Positions 1-5,434 of a DNA stretch of 7,844 bases are shown here, in pieces. The stretch is taken from positions 1 to 7,844 of the forward strand of contig CALAEB010000071.1 of NCBI GenBank assembly GCA_937890875.1, written 5' to 3'. Positions within the stretch are counted from its first letter, which is position 1; each line of letters starts with the position of its first letter. The notes below the pieces were generated by a model that had not been told where the DNA came from, made no database searches, and was given only the letters and a program-made list of their open reading frames with translations. Both the position numbers and the translations under genes were made by a program. The DNA is from an uncultured Anaerolineaceae bacterium. Its GTDB lineage: Bacteria > Chloroflexota > Anaerolineae > Anaerolineales > Anaerolineaceae.

Positions 1-96
1 GTTGGGGATGATGGCAGTGTGGTGATCGGGCCTTGTGAAGAAGAAAACACTGCGCCGCTCTCCCGCCTGCCCTGGTATGTGCGGGAGGATGAATAA
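1..96 (+). CDS. 3' end of an unrecognised gene (partial)
   Basis: Frame 1 is open from the first base to a TAA at 94-96 and gives the last 31 residues of a protein whose start lies outside the window. The tail ends in PLSRLPWYVREDE, which is polar and acidic. The other two plus-strand frames are interrupted by stops in the first 25 bases. Base composition here is clearly more GC-rich than in the DNA that follows, which supports coding. No domain can be recognised from so short a piece. No convincing terminator hairpin follows. It could be a chance open frame, but the composition shift right at the stop codon argues against that. Confidence 0.45.
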   Translation, partial: VGDDGSVVIGPCEEENTAPLSRLPWYVREDE

Positions 97-331
97 GTTT
101 ATAACGTTTTGATCGCTAAAGTTTGTTGTTTCGTGTGGGGGTTCAGTACTTGGAGTGAGCTTTGTGTTTTCGTCGTTTTTATAGGATGCACAAAAATGAT
201 GAAAATATAAAGCTTGTTTTTTTAAGTGCATTCGTTCAAGATTTAGTATTGTCAGGATCCATAATTATTCGCTATCGTAATAATATTATTATAATTAATC
301 AATAAAATAATATTTAAAGATTGGGAAGTTG
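97..331. other. AT-rich non-coding or decayed stretch
   Basis: No intact gene is visible. The right half is strongly AT-rich and contains a perfect 14-bp palindrome, TAATAATATTATTA, at 278-291. A weak promoter-like pair, TTGTCA at 249-254 and TATCGT at 273-278, precedes the broken antitoxin gene. One short plus-strand frame (open 159-305, possible ATG at 186) encodes a piece reading KLVFLSAFVQ. This faintly resembles the last beta-strand of RelE/HigB-type toxins, which sit just upstream of HigA antitoxins. The resemblance is too weak to call a gene. Confidence 0.4.
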
Positions 332-662
332 AAAAAGAATGATGTAAACTTTATGGTTGCCGTAGAAGCGCTGGAAACCGGGTATTAAGTGACCAGACTT
401 CGAATACTGCAGGGTTTAACCCAGGCGCAGCTTGCCAGAAATGGTCGGCATCCGCCAGCCTTCCATTGCCAGATTAGAGAATGGCTCAAGTATCTCCAGT
501 TTATCTAAAACCGCTGACATCTTGGATGTCGAAATTGAATTCAGGCTGGTTCCGAGAGTGAATGAACATATCCGGCGCCGTGAGAGATTTTGCATGGATA
601 TAATCGTAGATTTTTATGTTGTGTATTATATTTGGTCGCTAAGCAATGATGACACGTATTGA
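332..662 (+). pseudogene. Broken XRE-family (HigA-like) antitoxin gene
   Basis: Two frames joined together give a recognisable XRE helix-turn-helix antitoxin of the HigA type. Positions 332-436 read ...FMVAVEALETGY, then a TAA at 386-388 where the family has Gln, then VTRLRILQGLTQAQLA. One extra A at 437 shifts the frame. After it comes EMVGIRQPSIARLENG, the canonical recognition-helix region, and then TADILDVEIEFRLVPR up to about 557. About three residues seem missing between SL and the KTADIL stretch. The second frame runs past the expected end to a stop at 660-662, probably read-through of unrelated DNA. Intact relatives neutralise a RelE/HigB-type mRNA-cleaving toxin and repress their own operon. 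This copy has at least two disabling lesions, so no functional antitoxin is expected. No intact toxin gene lies beside it in the window. Confidence 0.75.
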
Positions 663-692
663 TTGAAATCCTTTGATACGGTCCTGTATACT
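663..692 (+). promoter_or_regulatory. Possible upstream promoter
   Basis: TTGAAA (663-668) and TATACT (687-692) each differ from the sigma-70 consensus by one base and are separated by 18 bp. If used, transcription would start near 699 and run through the operator at 758-773. A promoter match of this quality can occur by chance in AT-rich DNA, so this is tentative. Confidence 0.3.
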
Positions 693-757
693 GTGCAAAT
701 TATGAATTCTTCTTCCCGTTAACTTATCGCCTGAATTCAAAACTCATTGAAACCGTA

Positions 758-773
758 GAGCAAGCGCTTACTC
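758..773. promoter_or_regulatory. Upstream LacI-family operator
   Basis: GAGCAAGCGCTTACTC is a 16-bp palindrome with a single mismatched pair. Its core AAGCGCTT has the central CG step and flanking AA/TT typical of LacI-family operators. The same 8-bp core recurs at 904-911, directly after the operon promoter. The two sites are 142 bp apart centre to centre, a range in which LacI-type proteins can loop DNA, although 142 bp is close to a half-integral number of helical turns. The likely ligands are one or both LacI proteins encoded at 5435-6436 and 6615-7643. Confidence 0.6.
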
Positions 774-828
774 ATTTTCTGATGTTTAAATTTAGAAGTC
801 ACACGCCGGGATGACCGTAGAGTTATAT

Positions 829-855
829 CTTTGTCATCTCTTTTTCGTGACAAAG
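829..855. repeat. 8-bp inverted repeat upstream of the promoter
   Basis: CTTTGTCA (829-836) and TGACAAAG (848-855) are perfect reverse complements separated by 11 bases. The repeat ends 7 bp before the -35 element of the operon promoter. That position suits an activator dimer, or a hairpin in a transcript coming from upstream. No T-tract follows, so it is unlikely to be an intrinsic terminator. It does not match the CRP consensus. Confidence 0.55.
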
Positions 856-862
856 GTTATCC

Positions 863-890
863 TTGACTCGAATAGAAGATCGGGTATTAT
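863..890 (+). promoter_or_regulatory. Promoter of the hydrolase-importer operon
   Basis: TTGACT (863-868) and TATTAT (885-890) each match the sigma-70 consensus in five of six positions, with a 16-bp spacer. The predicted start is near 897, and a LacI-type operator covers about +5 to +18. This is the usual position for repression by blocking initiation or clearance. It is the best promoter match before the start codon at 946 and would give a leader of about 50 nt. Confidence 0.55.
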
Positions 891-900
891 TCTCTTTTAG

Positions 901-914
901 AGAAAGCGCTTGCG
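901..914. promoter_or_regulatory. LacI-family operator at the operon start
   Basis: AGAAAGCGCTTGCG matches the CcpA/LacI-type consensus TGWAARCGYTWNCW at 12 of 14 positions and contains the perfect palindrome AAGCGCTT at 904-911. It sits just downstream of the predicted transcription start, so a bound repressor would block the operon. The core is shared with the site at 758-773. Which of the two local LacI proteins binds it cannot be told from sequence. Confidence 0.6.
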
Positions 915-945
915 CAAATTTCTGCCAACTGAATCGGAGCATTGA

Positions 946-1758
946 ATGGAAGACCTGACTTTACAATCGGAACTATACAACAATTTGAAGTTTAACATGC
1001 AAAAAGTCCTCTTCGAATTTCCGGAGAACGATATCGCACAGTTGTCAAGGGTGTTTGACGCCGCCCTTCCGGAGTGTGAAAGCATGCTGAACGGTTTCCA
1101 GGATGCTATTGTAACAATGACTGCGCAGATTACCAAAGAGATACCGCTGCCTACTGTAAATAAGGAACTTACCATTGCCTTCGTGGGCGATTCGCTCACC
1201 AGTGATCGTGAAAGTTATTTTAATGTGATCCGGTATTTGTTTCGGAATGAAAAAAGATTGAACCTGATTGACGCCGCAATTTCCGGATTTAAGACTGATG
1301 ACGTTATCTCGCGATTTTTCATCACAATCTTAAATCATCGCCCGGATATTACGCACATCCTGATTGGAACAAACGATCTCAGAACCAACGATCATACGGG
1401 CGGCAAGCCCTTCATTTCACTCACTGAGATGCGCAAAAATCTGGGATATCTTATTTCGACCCTGCAAAATTATGGATCAAGAGTTGTTGTGTCAACAATT
1501 CCGCCGGTCAGCGTAACGGGAATCAAAAGACGCTTTCCGGATCATCATTGGACCTACAACCTGGAAGAAATACGTGACTGGAATGAGATCATTGCAGAGA
1601 CAACGGCGAAATTTGGCGCTGGGTTGAATGACATGCGTCCGGTATATGACGGCTACAAAGCGGAAGAACTACTGTTGAAGGATGGGCTTCACCTAAATCA
1701 CCTGGGACAACTGCTGCTGGCGGAAAATGTTCTGAGTGTTATTGGTTCTTATTTCTAA
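946..1758 (+). CDS. SGNH/GDSL-family hydrolase (probable carbohydrate or acyl esterase)
   Basis: This 270-residue protein has the four conserved blocks of SGNH hydrolases. Block I is FVGDSLT with the catalytic Ser83. Block II is AISG with Gly114. Block III is GTND with Asn143. Block V is DGLHLNHLG with Asp246 and His249. Family members hydrolyse esters, often removing acetyl groups from sugars. There is no signal peptide, so it should act in the cytoplasm. The start is supported by GGAG at 936-939, six bases upstream. About 75 residues precede the fold, where many relatives begin within about 10 residues of block I. This extension is charged and probably helical, of unknown role. It is the first gene of the apparent operon, 76 bases before the permease and without a terminator between. 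Its substrate is therefore probably linked to the imported compound, for example an acetylated sugar. Family assignment is firm; the substrate is a guess. Confidence 0.92.
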   Translation: MEDLTLQSELYNNLKFNMQKVLFEFPENDIAQLSRVFDAALPECESMLNGFQDAIVTMTAQITKEIPLPTVNKELTIAFVGDSLTSDRESYFNVIRYLFRNEKRLNLIDAAISGFKTDDVISRFFITILNHRPDITHILIGTNDLRTNDHTGGKPFISLTEMRKNLGYLISTLQNYGSRVVVSTIPPVSVTGIKRRFPDHHWTYNLEEIRDWNEIIAETTAKFGAGLNDMRPVYDGYKAEELLLKDGLHLNHLGQLLLAENVLSVIGSYF

Positions 1759-1834
1759 AATTCAACGGTGAATGTTCCTGACACATAATTCAGAAAGAAG
1801 TCGGTCTTACAAAAAGGAATTTGGGTATTTGGTT

Positions 1835-2797
1835 ATGAGTGAAAAAAGTGCAAATCGTGTCACAAATATTTTCAAAGCGAAAGAATTTGGCCTTTTTATG
1901 ATTCTTGTCGTTTTATCCATCCTTATCGGGATAAGAAATCCGATCTTTTTTAGTTTTCACAATATTATTGATATTTTTCGGAACACTTCCTATACATTAA
2001 TTATTGCGGTGGGAATGACATTTGTTCTGGTCGCGAAAGGACTGGATCTGTCGGTCGGTTCCATGATCGCAATTTGCGGCATGGTCTGCGCGTTGTTCCT
2101 CTCCTGGGGCTACCCGATCTTTTTCTGTATTCTCACGGGATTGTTAACCGGTGCGGCATTCGGCGCGATCAACGCCTTATGTATCGTCGTTTTCCATATC
2201 CCGTCCATGATCGCGACCTTGGGTTGTATGTACATGGCGCGCGGTTTGGTCCTTGTCGTGACAAAAGGCGCTCCGGTCTATCCTTTGCCCAAAGAATTTG
2301 TTAATTTGGGCACGCGGACTTTTTTTGGTGTCCCCTTCATTGTGGTTTTGTCCTTCATTATCTGCCTGGTCGCACATTTTGTTCTCAATAACACAACTTA
2401 CGGCCGCAGAATTTATGCGATCGGAGGCAATATCGAAACTGCAAAATATGCCGGGATCAATGTTGCCGGTACGACTGCCAGCGTGTACATCATATCCGGT
2501 GTTTTGGCTGCCTTATCGGGCATTATGACTTCCGCCCGCATGGGGTCCGGCCAGCCAAGTGTCGGTGATGGGACCGAAATGACCGTGATTACGGCGGTGA
2601 TCATTGGCGGCACAAGTTTGAATGGCGGTGTAGGAACGATCCTGGGCACAGCGCTGGGGGCTTTATTGACTAACGTGCTGTCGACCGGAATGAATCTGGT
2701 GGGTATTTCGGCCTATTGGCAAAAATTTGTCACCGGTTTGATCATCATTGTTGCGGTTGGTATCGATCAATATCAGCGGCGCAAAGTGCGATCGTAG
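1835..2797 (+). CDS. Ribose-type (CUT2) sugar ABC transporter permease
   Basis: The protein is a polytopic inner-membrane permease of the RbsC/BPD_transp_2 family, 320 residues from this start, which is the usual family length. Hydrophobic segments run nearly throughout, about eight to ten in all. Family signatures are KGLDLSVGSM (68-77), YGRRIYAIGGN (189-199, the cytoplasmic loop before AKYAGI), GGTSLNGGVGT (258-268) and the C-terminal WQKFVTGLIII. It forms the channel that takes sugar from the binding protein. The start is uncertain. ATG 1835 gives the standard length, but AAGGA at 1814-1818 is better spaced for a TTG at 1829, and an in-frame ATG at 1772 would add 21 polar residues with only a weak ribosome site. 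The ATPase start lies 8 bases after its stop. The exact sugar cannot be deduced. Confidence 0.95.
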   Translation: MSEKSANRVTNIFKAKEFGLFMILVVLSILIGIRNPIFFSFHNIIDIFRNTSYTLIIAVGMTFVLVAKGLDLSVGSMIAICGMVCALFLSWGYPIFFCILTGLLTGAAFGAINALCIVVFHIPSMIATLGCMYMARGLVLVVTKGAPVYPLPKEFVNLGTRTFFGVPFIVVLSFIICLVAHFVLNNTTYGRRIYAIGGNIETAKYAGINVAGTTASVYIISGVLAALSGIMTSARMGSGQPSVGDGTEMTVITAVIIGGTSLNGGVGTILGTALGALLTNVLSTGMNLVGISAYWQKFVTGLIIIVAVGIDQYQRRKVRS

Positions 2798-2803
2798 GAG
2801 GGG
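2796..2803 (+). promoter_or_regulatory. Strong ribosome binding site of the ATPase gene
   Basis: AGGAGGGG overlaps the TAG stop of the permease and lies just before ATG 2806. It fixes the ATPase start there rather than at an in-frame ATG at 2716 inside the permease, and indicates translational coupling of the two genes. Confidence 0.85.
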
Positions 2804-2805
2804 CG

Positions 2806-4326
2806 ATGACAATAGTTCTTGAAATTAAAAATGTGTCCAAAAAGTTCGGCCCGGTTACCGTGTTCTCTCATGTGAATCTGTCCGTTGAAAAAGGCCAAAT
2901 TGTAGCCTTGGTCGGAGAAAACGGGGCCGGAAAGTCAACATTGCTGAATATTTTGGGTGGCGTCTATCCGGCTGGAACATATGAAGGTTCGATTTGGATT
3001 GAGGGTGAAGAAAAGCGATTCCGGGGCGAAAAAGATTCCAAACGAGCCGGCATCGAAATGATTCACCAGGAAATCAGTATCCATCTGGATCTTTCTGTTG
3101 CGGAAAACATTTTTTTAGGAAATCTTTCGAATAGGAAGGGATTTGTTAGTTGGAAACAGGTATACCTGGATGCGCAAAACTACCTGGATATTGTCAAATT
3201 GAATGTGGACCCGCATGAAACGGCCAGAAATCTGAGCACAAGCCAGCATCAGCTGCTTTCAATTGCGAAAGCGCTTGCGTCCCATCCAAAGATTCTTTTG
3301 TTTGATGAACCAACATCGGCCTTAACTGAAGCGGACGCCGCCAATCTGTTAGAAATCATTAAGGGGCTCCAGAAAAGGCAGATTACCTGTTTATACATTT
3401 CGCACCGTCTGGAAGAGGTTATTCATTTGGCTGATCGAATTATCGTGCTGAGAGATGGAATGTTGATTTCTGACAAGCCGAAAAATGAGATCACGATTAA
3501 TCAGGTGATTCGCGATATGGTTGGCCGGGCCTTGGATGAGATGTATCCGAAACAGCAGATCACGGTGGGAGACGAGGTTTTACGCGTTGAAGGAATTACT
3601 GTGGCTCATCCCTACATCGCTGGAAAGAACATTGTGGAAGATATCAGCTTTTCGGTAAGCGCTGGGGAAATTTTGGGCGTTTCCGGTTTGGTGGGATCCG
3701 GCCGGACCGAAACAATGGATGCTATTTTTGGCTGTTCGAAACGAAAAAGCGGAAAGATTTACATTCAGGGCGCAGAGGTCCATATAGTCAGGCCGAGCGA
3801 TGCGATGAAGGCGGGTATTGGCCTGGTGACGGAAGACAGGAAACGGTCCGGAATAATTCCAACCATGTCTTTGCGCGAGAATATGACGATCGCGGACCTG
3901 CAGGCCGTTTCGCGGATGGGATTAATCCAAAAAAATCAGGAGCGCCAGCTGTCGCAGACCTATTACGACAAGCTGCAGATCCGCGCGACAGGAATTGAGG
4001 ACAATATTTTGCACCTGAGCGGTGGAAATCAGCAAAAAGTCGTTTTATCGAAATGGTTATTAAAGGACATTAAAGTATTAATCCTGGATGAACCGACGCG
4101 GGGCGTGGATGTAGGCGCAAAGGTTGAGATTTATAACGTGATCACGGATCTGGCCAGACGCGGTCTCGCGATTGTGATGGTGTCGTCTGAGCTGACCGAG
4201 CTGATGGGGATGTGTGACCGGTTGCTTGTGTTCAGCCGTGGAAAAATTCGCGGTGATTTTCCTCGGCAGGAAGCGACCCAGGAAAAGGTGATGAGTGCCG
4301 CTACATGTGTTGATGATCTCATGTAG
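2806..4326 (+). CDS. Ribose-type sugar ABC transporter ATP-binding protein (two ATPase domains)
   Basis: This 506-residue protein has the tandem ATPase layout of RbsA/MglA and powers sugar import at the inner face of the membrane. Domain 1 has Walker A GENGAGKS (37-44), the Q-loop around Gln88, a signature reading LSTSQHQ (143-149) and Walker B LLFDEPT (164-170). Domain 2 has GLVGSGRT (294-301), where Arg300 replaces the Walker A lysine, then LSGGNQQ (404-410) and Walker B LILDEPTRGVD (425-435). The Lys-to-Arg change in the second Walker A is normal for this family and implies one main hydrolysing site. The first signature lacks the usual glycine, a variation also common in this subfamily. 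It lies 8 bases after the permease and 28 before the binding-protein gene, and is clearly part of the same operon. Confidence 0.97.
   Translation: MTIVLEIKNVSKKFGPVTVFSHVNLSVEKGQIVALVGENGAGKSTLLNILGGVYPAGTYEGSIWIEGEEKRFRGEKDSKRAGIEMIHQEISIHLDLSVAENIFLGNLSNRKGFVSWKQVYLDAQNYLDIVKLNVDPHETARNLSTSQHQLLSIAKALASHPKILLFDEPTSALTEADAANLLEIIKGLQKRQITCLYISHRLEEVIHLADRIIVLRDGMLISDKPKNEITINQVIRDMVGRALDEMYPKQQITVGDEVLRVEGITVAHPYIAGKNIVEDISFSVSAGEILGVSGLVGSGRTETMDAIFGCSKRKSGKIYIQGAEVHIVRPSDAMKAGIGLVTEDRKRSGIIPTMSLRENMTIADLQAVSRMGLIQKNQERQLSQTYYDKLQIRATGIEDNILHLSGGNQQKVVLSKWLLKDIKVLILDEPTRGVDVGAKVEIYNVITDLARRGLAIVMVSSELTELMGMCDRLLVFSRGKIRGDFPRQEATQEKVMSAATCVDDLM
3267..3278. promoter_or_regulatory. Operator-like sequence inside the ATPase gene
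   Basis: GAAAGCGCTTGC here is identical over 12 bases to the operator at 902-913. It encodes part of the IAKALAS stretch just after the first ABC signature, a conserved protein segment, so codon choice may explain it. It may be a decoy or auxiliary operator, but coincidence is more likely. Confidence 0.2.
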
Positions 4327-4342
4327 AAATGGCAATAACAAA

Positions 4343-4348
4343 AAGGAG
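4343..4348 (+). promoter_or_regulatory. Ribosome binding site of the binding-protein gene
   Basis: AAGGAG lies six bases before ATG 4355. It selects the start that yields a proper signal peptide, rather than an in-frame ATG at 4295 within the ATPase gene that would put 20 polar residues ahead of it. Its strength suits a protein needed in excess over the membrane components. Confidence 0.85.
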
Positions 4349-4354
4349 ATAATC

Positions 4355-5299
4355 ATGAAAAAAGTTGTATCTGTTGTTCTTAGTGTTTTGGTTCTCACGA
4401 TGATTTTTTCATTCATGCCGGTCCAGGCAGAGGCTGATGAACCTTATGTGATCTGGGTTAACCCGCTGGTCGGAAGCGCCGTGTTTACGGAAGCGGACAA
4501 AGGCATCACAGTGGCTGCTGAGGAGTTCGGGTTTAAGCTGAAGATTATCGGCCCCTCTGTTCTTGATGATACCCAGATGCTGCAATCTATTGAAAACGCG
4601 ATTGTGGAACGGCCGGACGTCATCGTGACGACCCCTTACAACTTTACGGCAATTGAGCAGAGTTATGTGCGTGCTGCGGAACTGGGAATTCCGATTATCA
4701 ACGTCAGTTCCGACTCTCCGGAAGGAACCCGCGTGAGTTTTATTGGTACAGATAATACGACCTATGGGCAGTTGGCTGCTGAATATATCAATGAAAAAAT
4801 GAACGGCGAAGCAAATGTTCTGATCATGATGGGCAACCTGGATACTTCCAATCAGCTTGAGCAGAAGAATGCGTTTGAAGCAAAAATTGCGGCTGAATTT
4901 CCCGGAATCAAGGTCATTATCACAGAAGAAGACAATGTTGATGCTGTCCTGGCTATGCAGAAGTTTCAGGATATCCTGAAGACGCATCCGGAAATCAATT
5001 TGATCTTTTGTCTGGAAGGCGTTGGCGGCCCCGCGGCGGCGGTCGTCTTGAAAGAGATGGGCCGGGTTGGTGAGGTCACGATTCTGGCGATTGATGATTA
5101 TGACGAAGTGCTTCAGTACATTCGTGACGGTGATATTTGGGCGACAATGGCTCAGAACTTTTACAAGATGGGGTATATGGCAGGCAAGTTGGCCGTTGAC
5201 CATCTGAATGGCGAATCTGTTCCGTCCGTTGTCGATTCGGGAACAGTGCTGATCACGGTTGATAATGTTGATACTTATGCGGAAGAATTTTATAAATAA
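4355..5299 (+). CDS. Sugar ABC transporter substrate-binding protein (type I periplasmic fold)
   Basis: The product has 314 residues and captures the substrate outside the inner membrane for the permease. Residues 1-25 form a signal peptide: Lys2-Lys3, a hydrophobic core, then PVQA with predicted cleavage after Ala25. There is no lipobox cysteine, so it should be a soluble exported protein. The mature part follows the Peripla_BP_4 (RbsB-like) pattern: VNPLVGSAVF at the N-terminus, the INVSSD strand (115-120), FIGTDN (129-134), the LAIDDYDEVLQYI stretch (244-256) and MAQNFYKMGYMAG (265-277). Glu221 stands in LIFCLEGVG where many relatives have Asn near the ligand. This cannot identify the sugar. 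It is the last gene of the operon and is followed 20 bases later by a hairpin terminator. The ligand could be a pentose, hexose, polyol or acylated sugar. Confidence 0.95.
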   Translation: MKKVVSVVLSVLVLTMIFSFMPVQAEADEPYVIWVNPLVGSAVFTEADKGITVAAEEFGFKLKIIGPSVLDDTQMLQSIENAIVERPDVIVTTPYNFTAIEQSYVRAAELGIPIINVSSDSPEGTRVSFIGTDNTTYGQLAAEYINEKMNGEANVLIMMGNLDTSNQLEQKNAFEAKIAAEFPGIKVIITEEDNVDAVLAMQKFQDILKTHPEINLIFCLEGVGGPAAAVVLKEMGRVGEVTILAIDDYDEVLQYIRDGDIWATMAQNFYKMGYMAGKLAVDHLNGESVPSVVDSGTVLITVDNVDTYAEEFYK

Positions 5300-5318
5300 G
5301 TTTCGGTAATGTTTGCGA

Positions 5319-5358
5319 AACGGCCCGGTCTGATTATAATCATTCGGACCGGGTTGTT
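5319..5358 (+). terminator. Hairpin terminator after the importer operon
   Basis: AACGGCCCGGTC (5319-5330) pairs with GACCGGGTTGTT (5347-5358), giving a 12-bp stem with two G-U pairs and a GC-rich centre. The loop begins with TGATTATAATCA, itself a perfect palindrome, so a second small stem can form inside. The trailing T-tract is poor (TTGTTTGGTTT), so some read-through into the regulator gene at 5435 is possible. Confidence 0.7.
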
Positions 5359-5401
5359 TGGTTTCGAAAGCATTTTTATCAATTTTCGGTTAATAATGAT
5401 C

Positions 5402-5423
5402 TATGATAGTGAATTTCGGAAAT
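5402..5423 (+). promoter_or_regulatory. Possible -10 element and palindrome before the first LacI gene
   Basis: TATGAT (5402-5407) is one base from the -10 consensus, but no good -35 lies at normal spacing. The perfect 11-bp palindrome ATTTCGGAAAT (5413-5423) falls on the start site this would predict and could be an autoregulatory operator. It lacks the AANCGNTT core seen at the other operators in the window. Confidence 0.3.
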
Positions 5424-5434
5424 AAAAGAACAGA

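Noticed and set aside
897..1199. 100-codon minus-strand open frame over the operon start
   Set aside because: It overlaps the promoter-proximal operator and the SGNH gene, and its product has no recognisable motif.
2716..2805. Upstream in-frame start extending the ATPase by 30 residues
   Set aside because: It lies inside the permease gene, whereas AGGAGGGG directly precedes ATG 2806 and gives the standard N-terminus and length.
4409..5203. Long open frame of 264 codons on the minus strand opposite the binding-protein gene
   Set aside because: It lies wholly antisense to a well-supported gene with signal peptide and family motifs. Its translation shows no recognisable domain, so it is a shadow frame.
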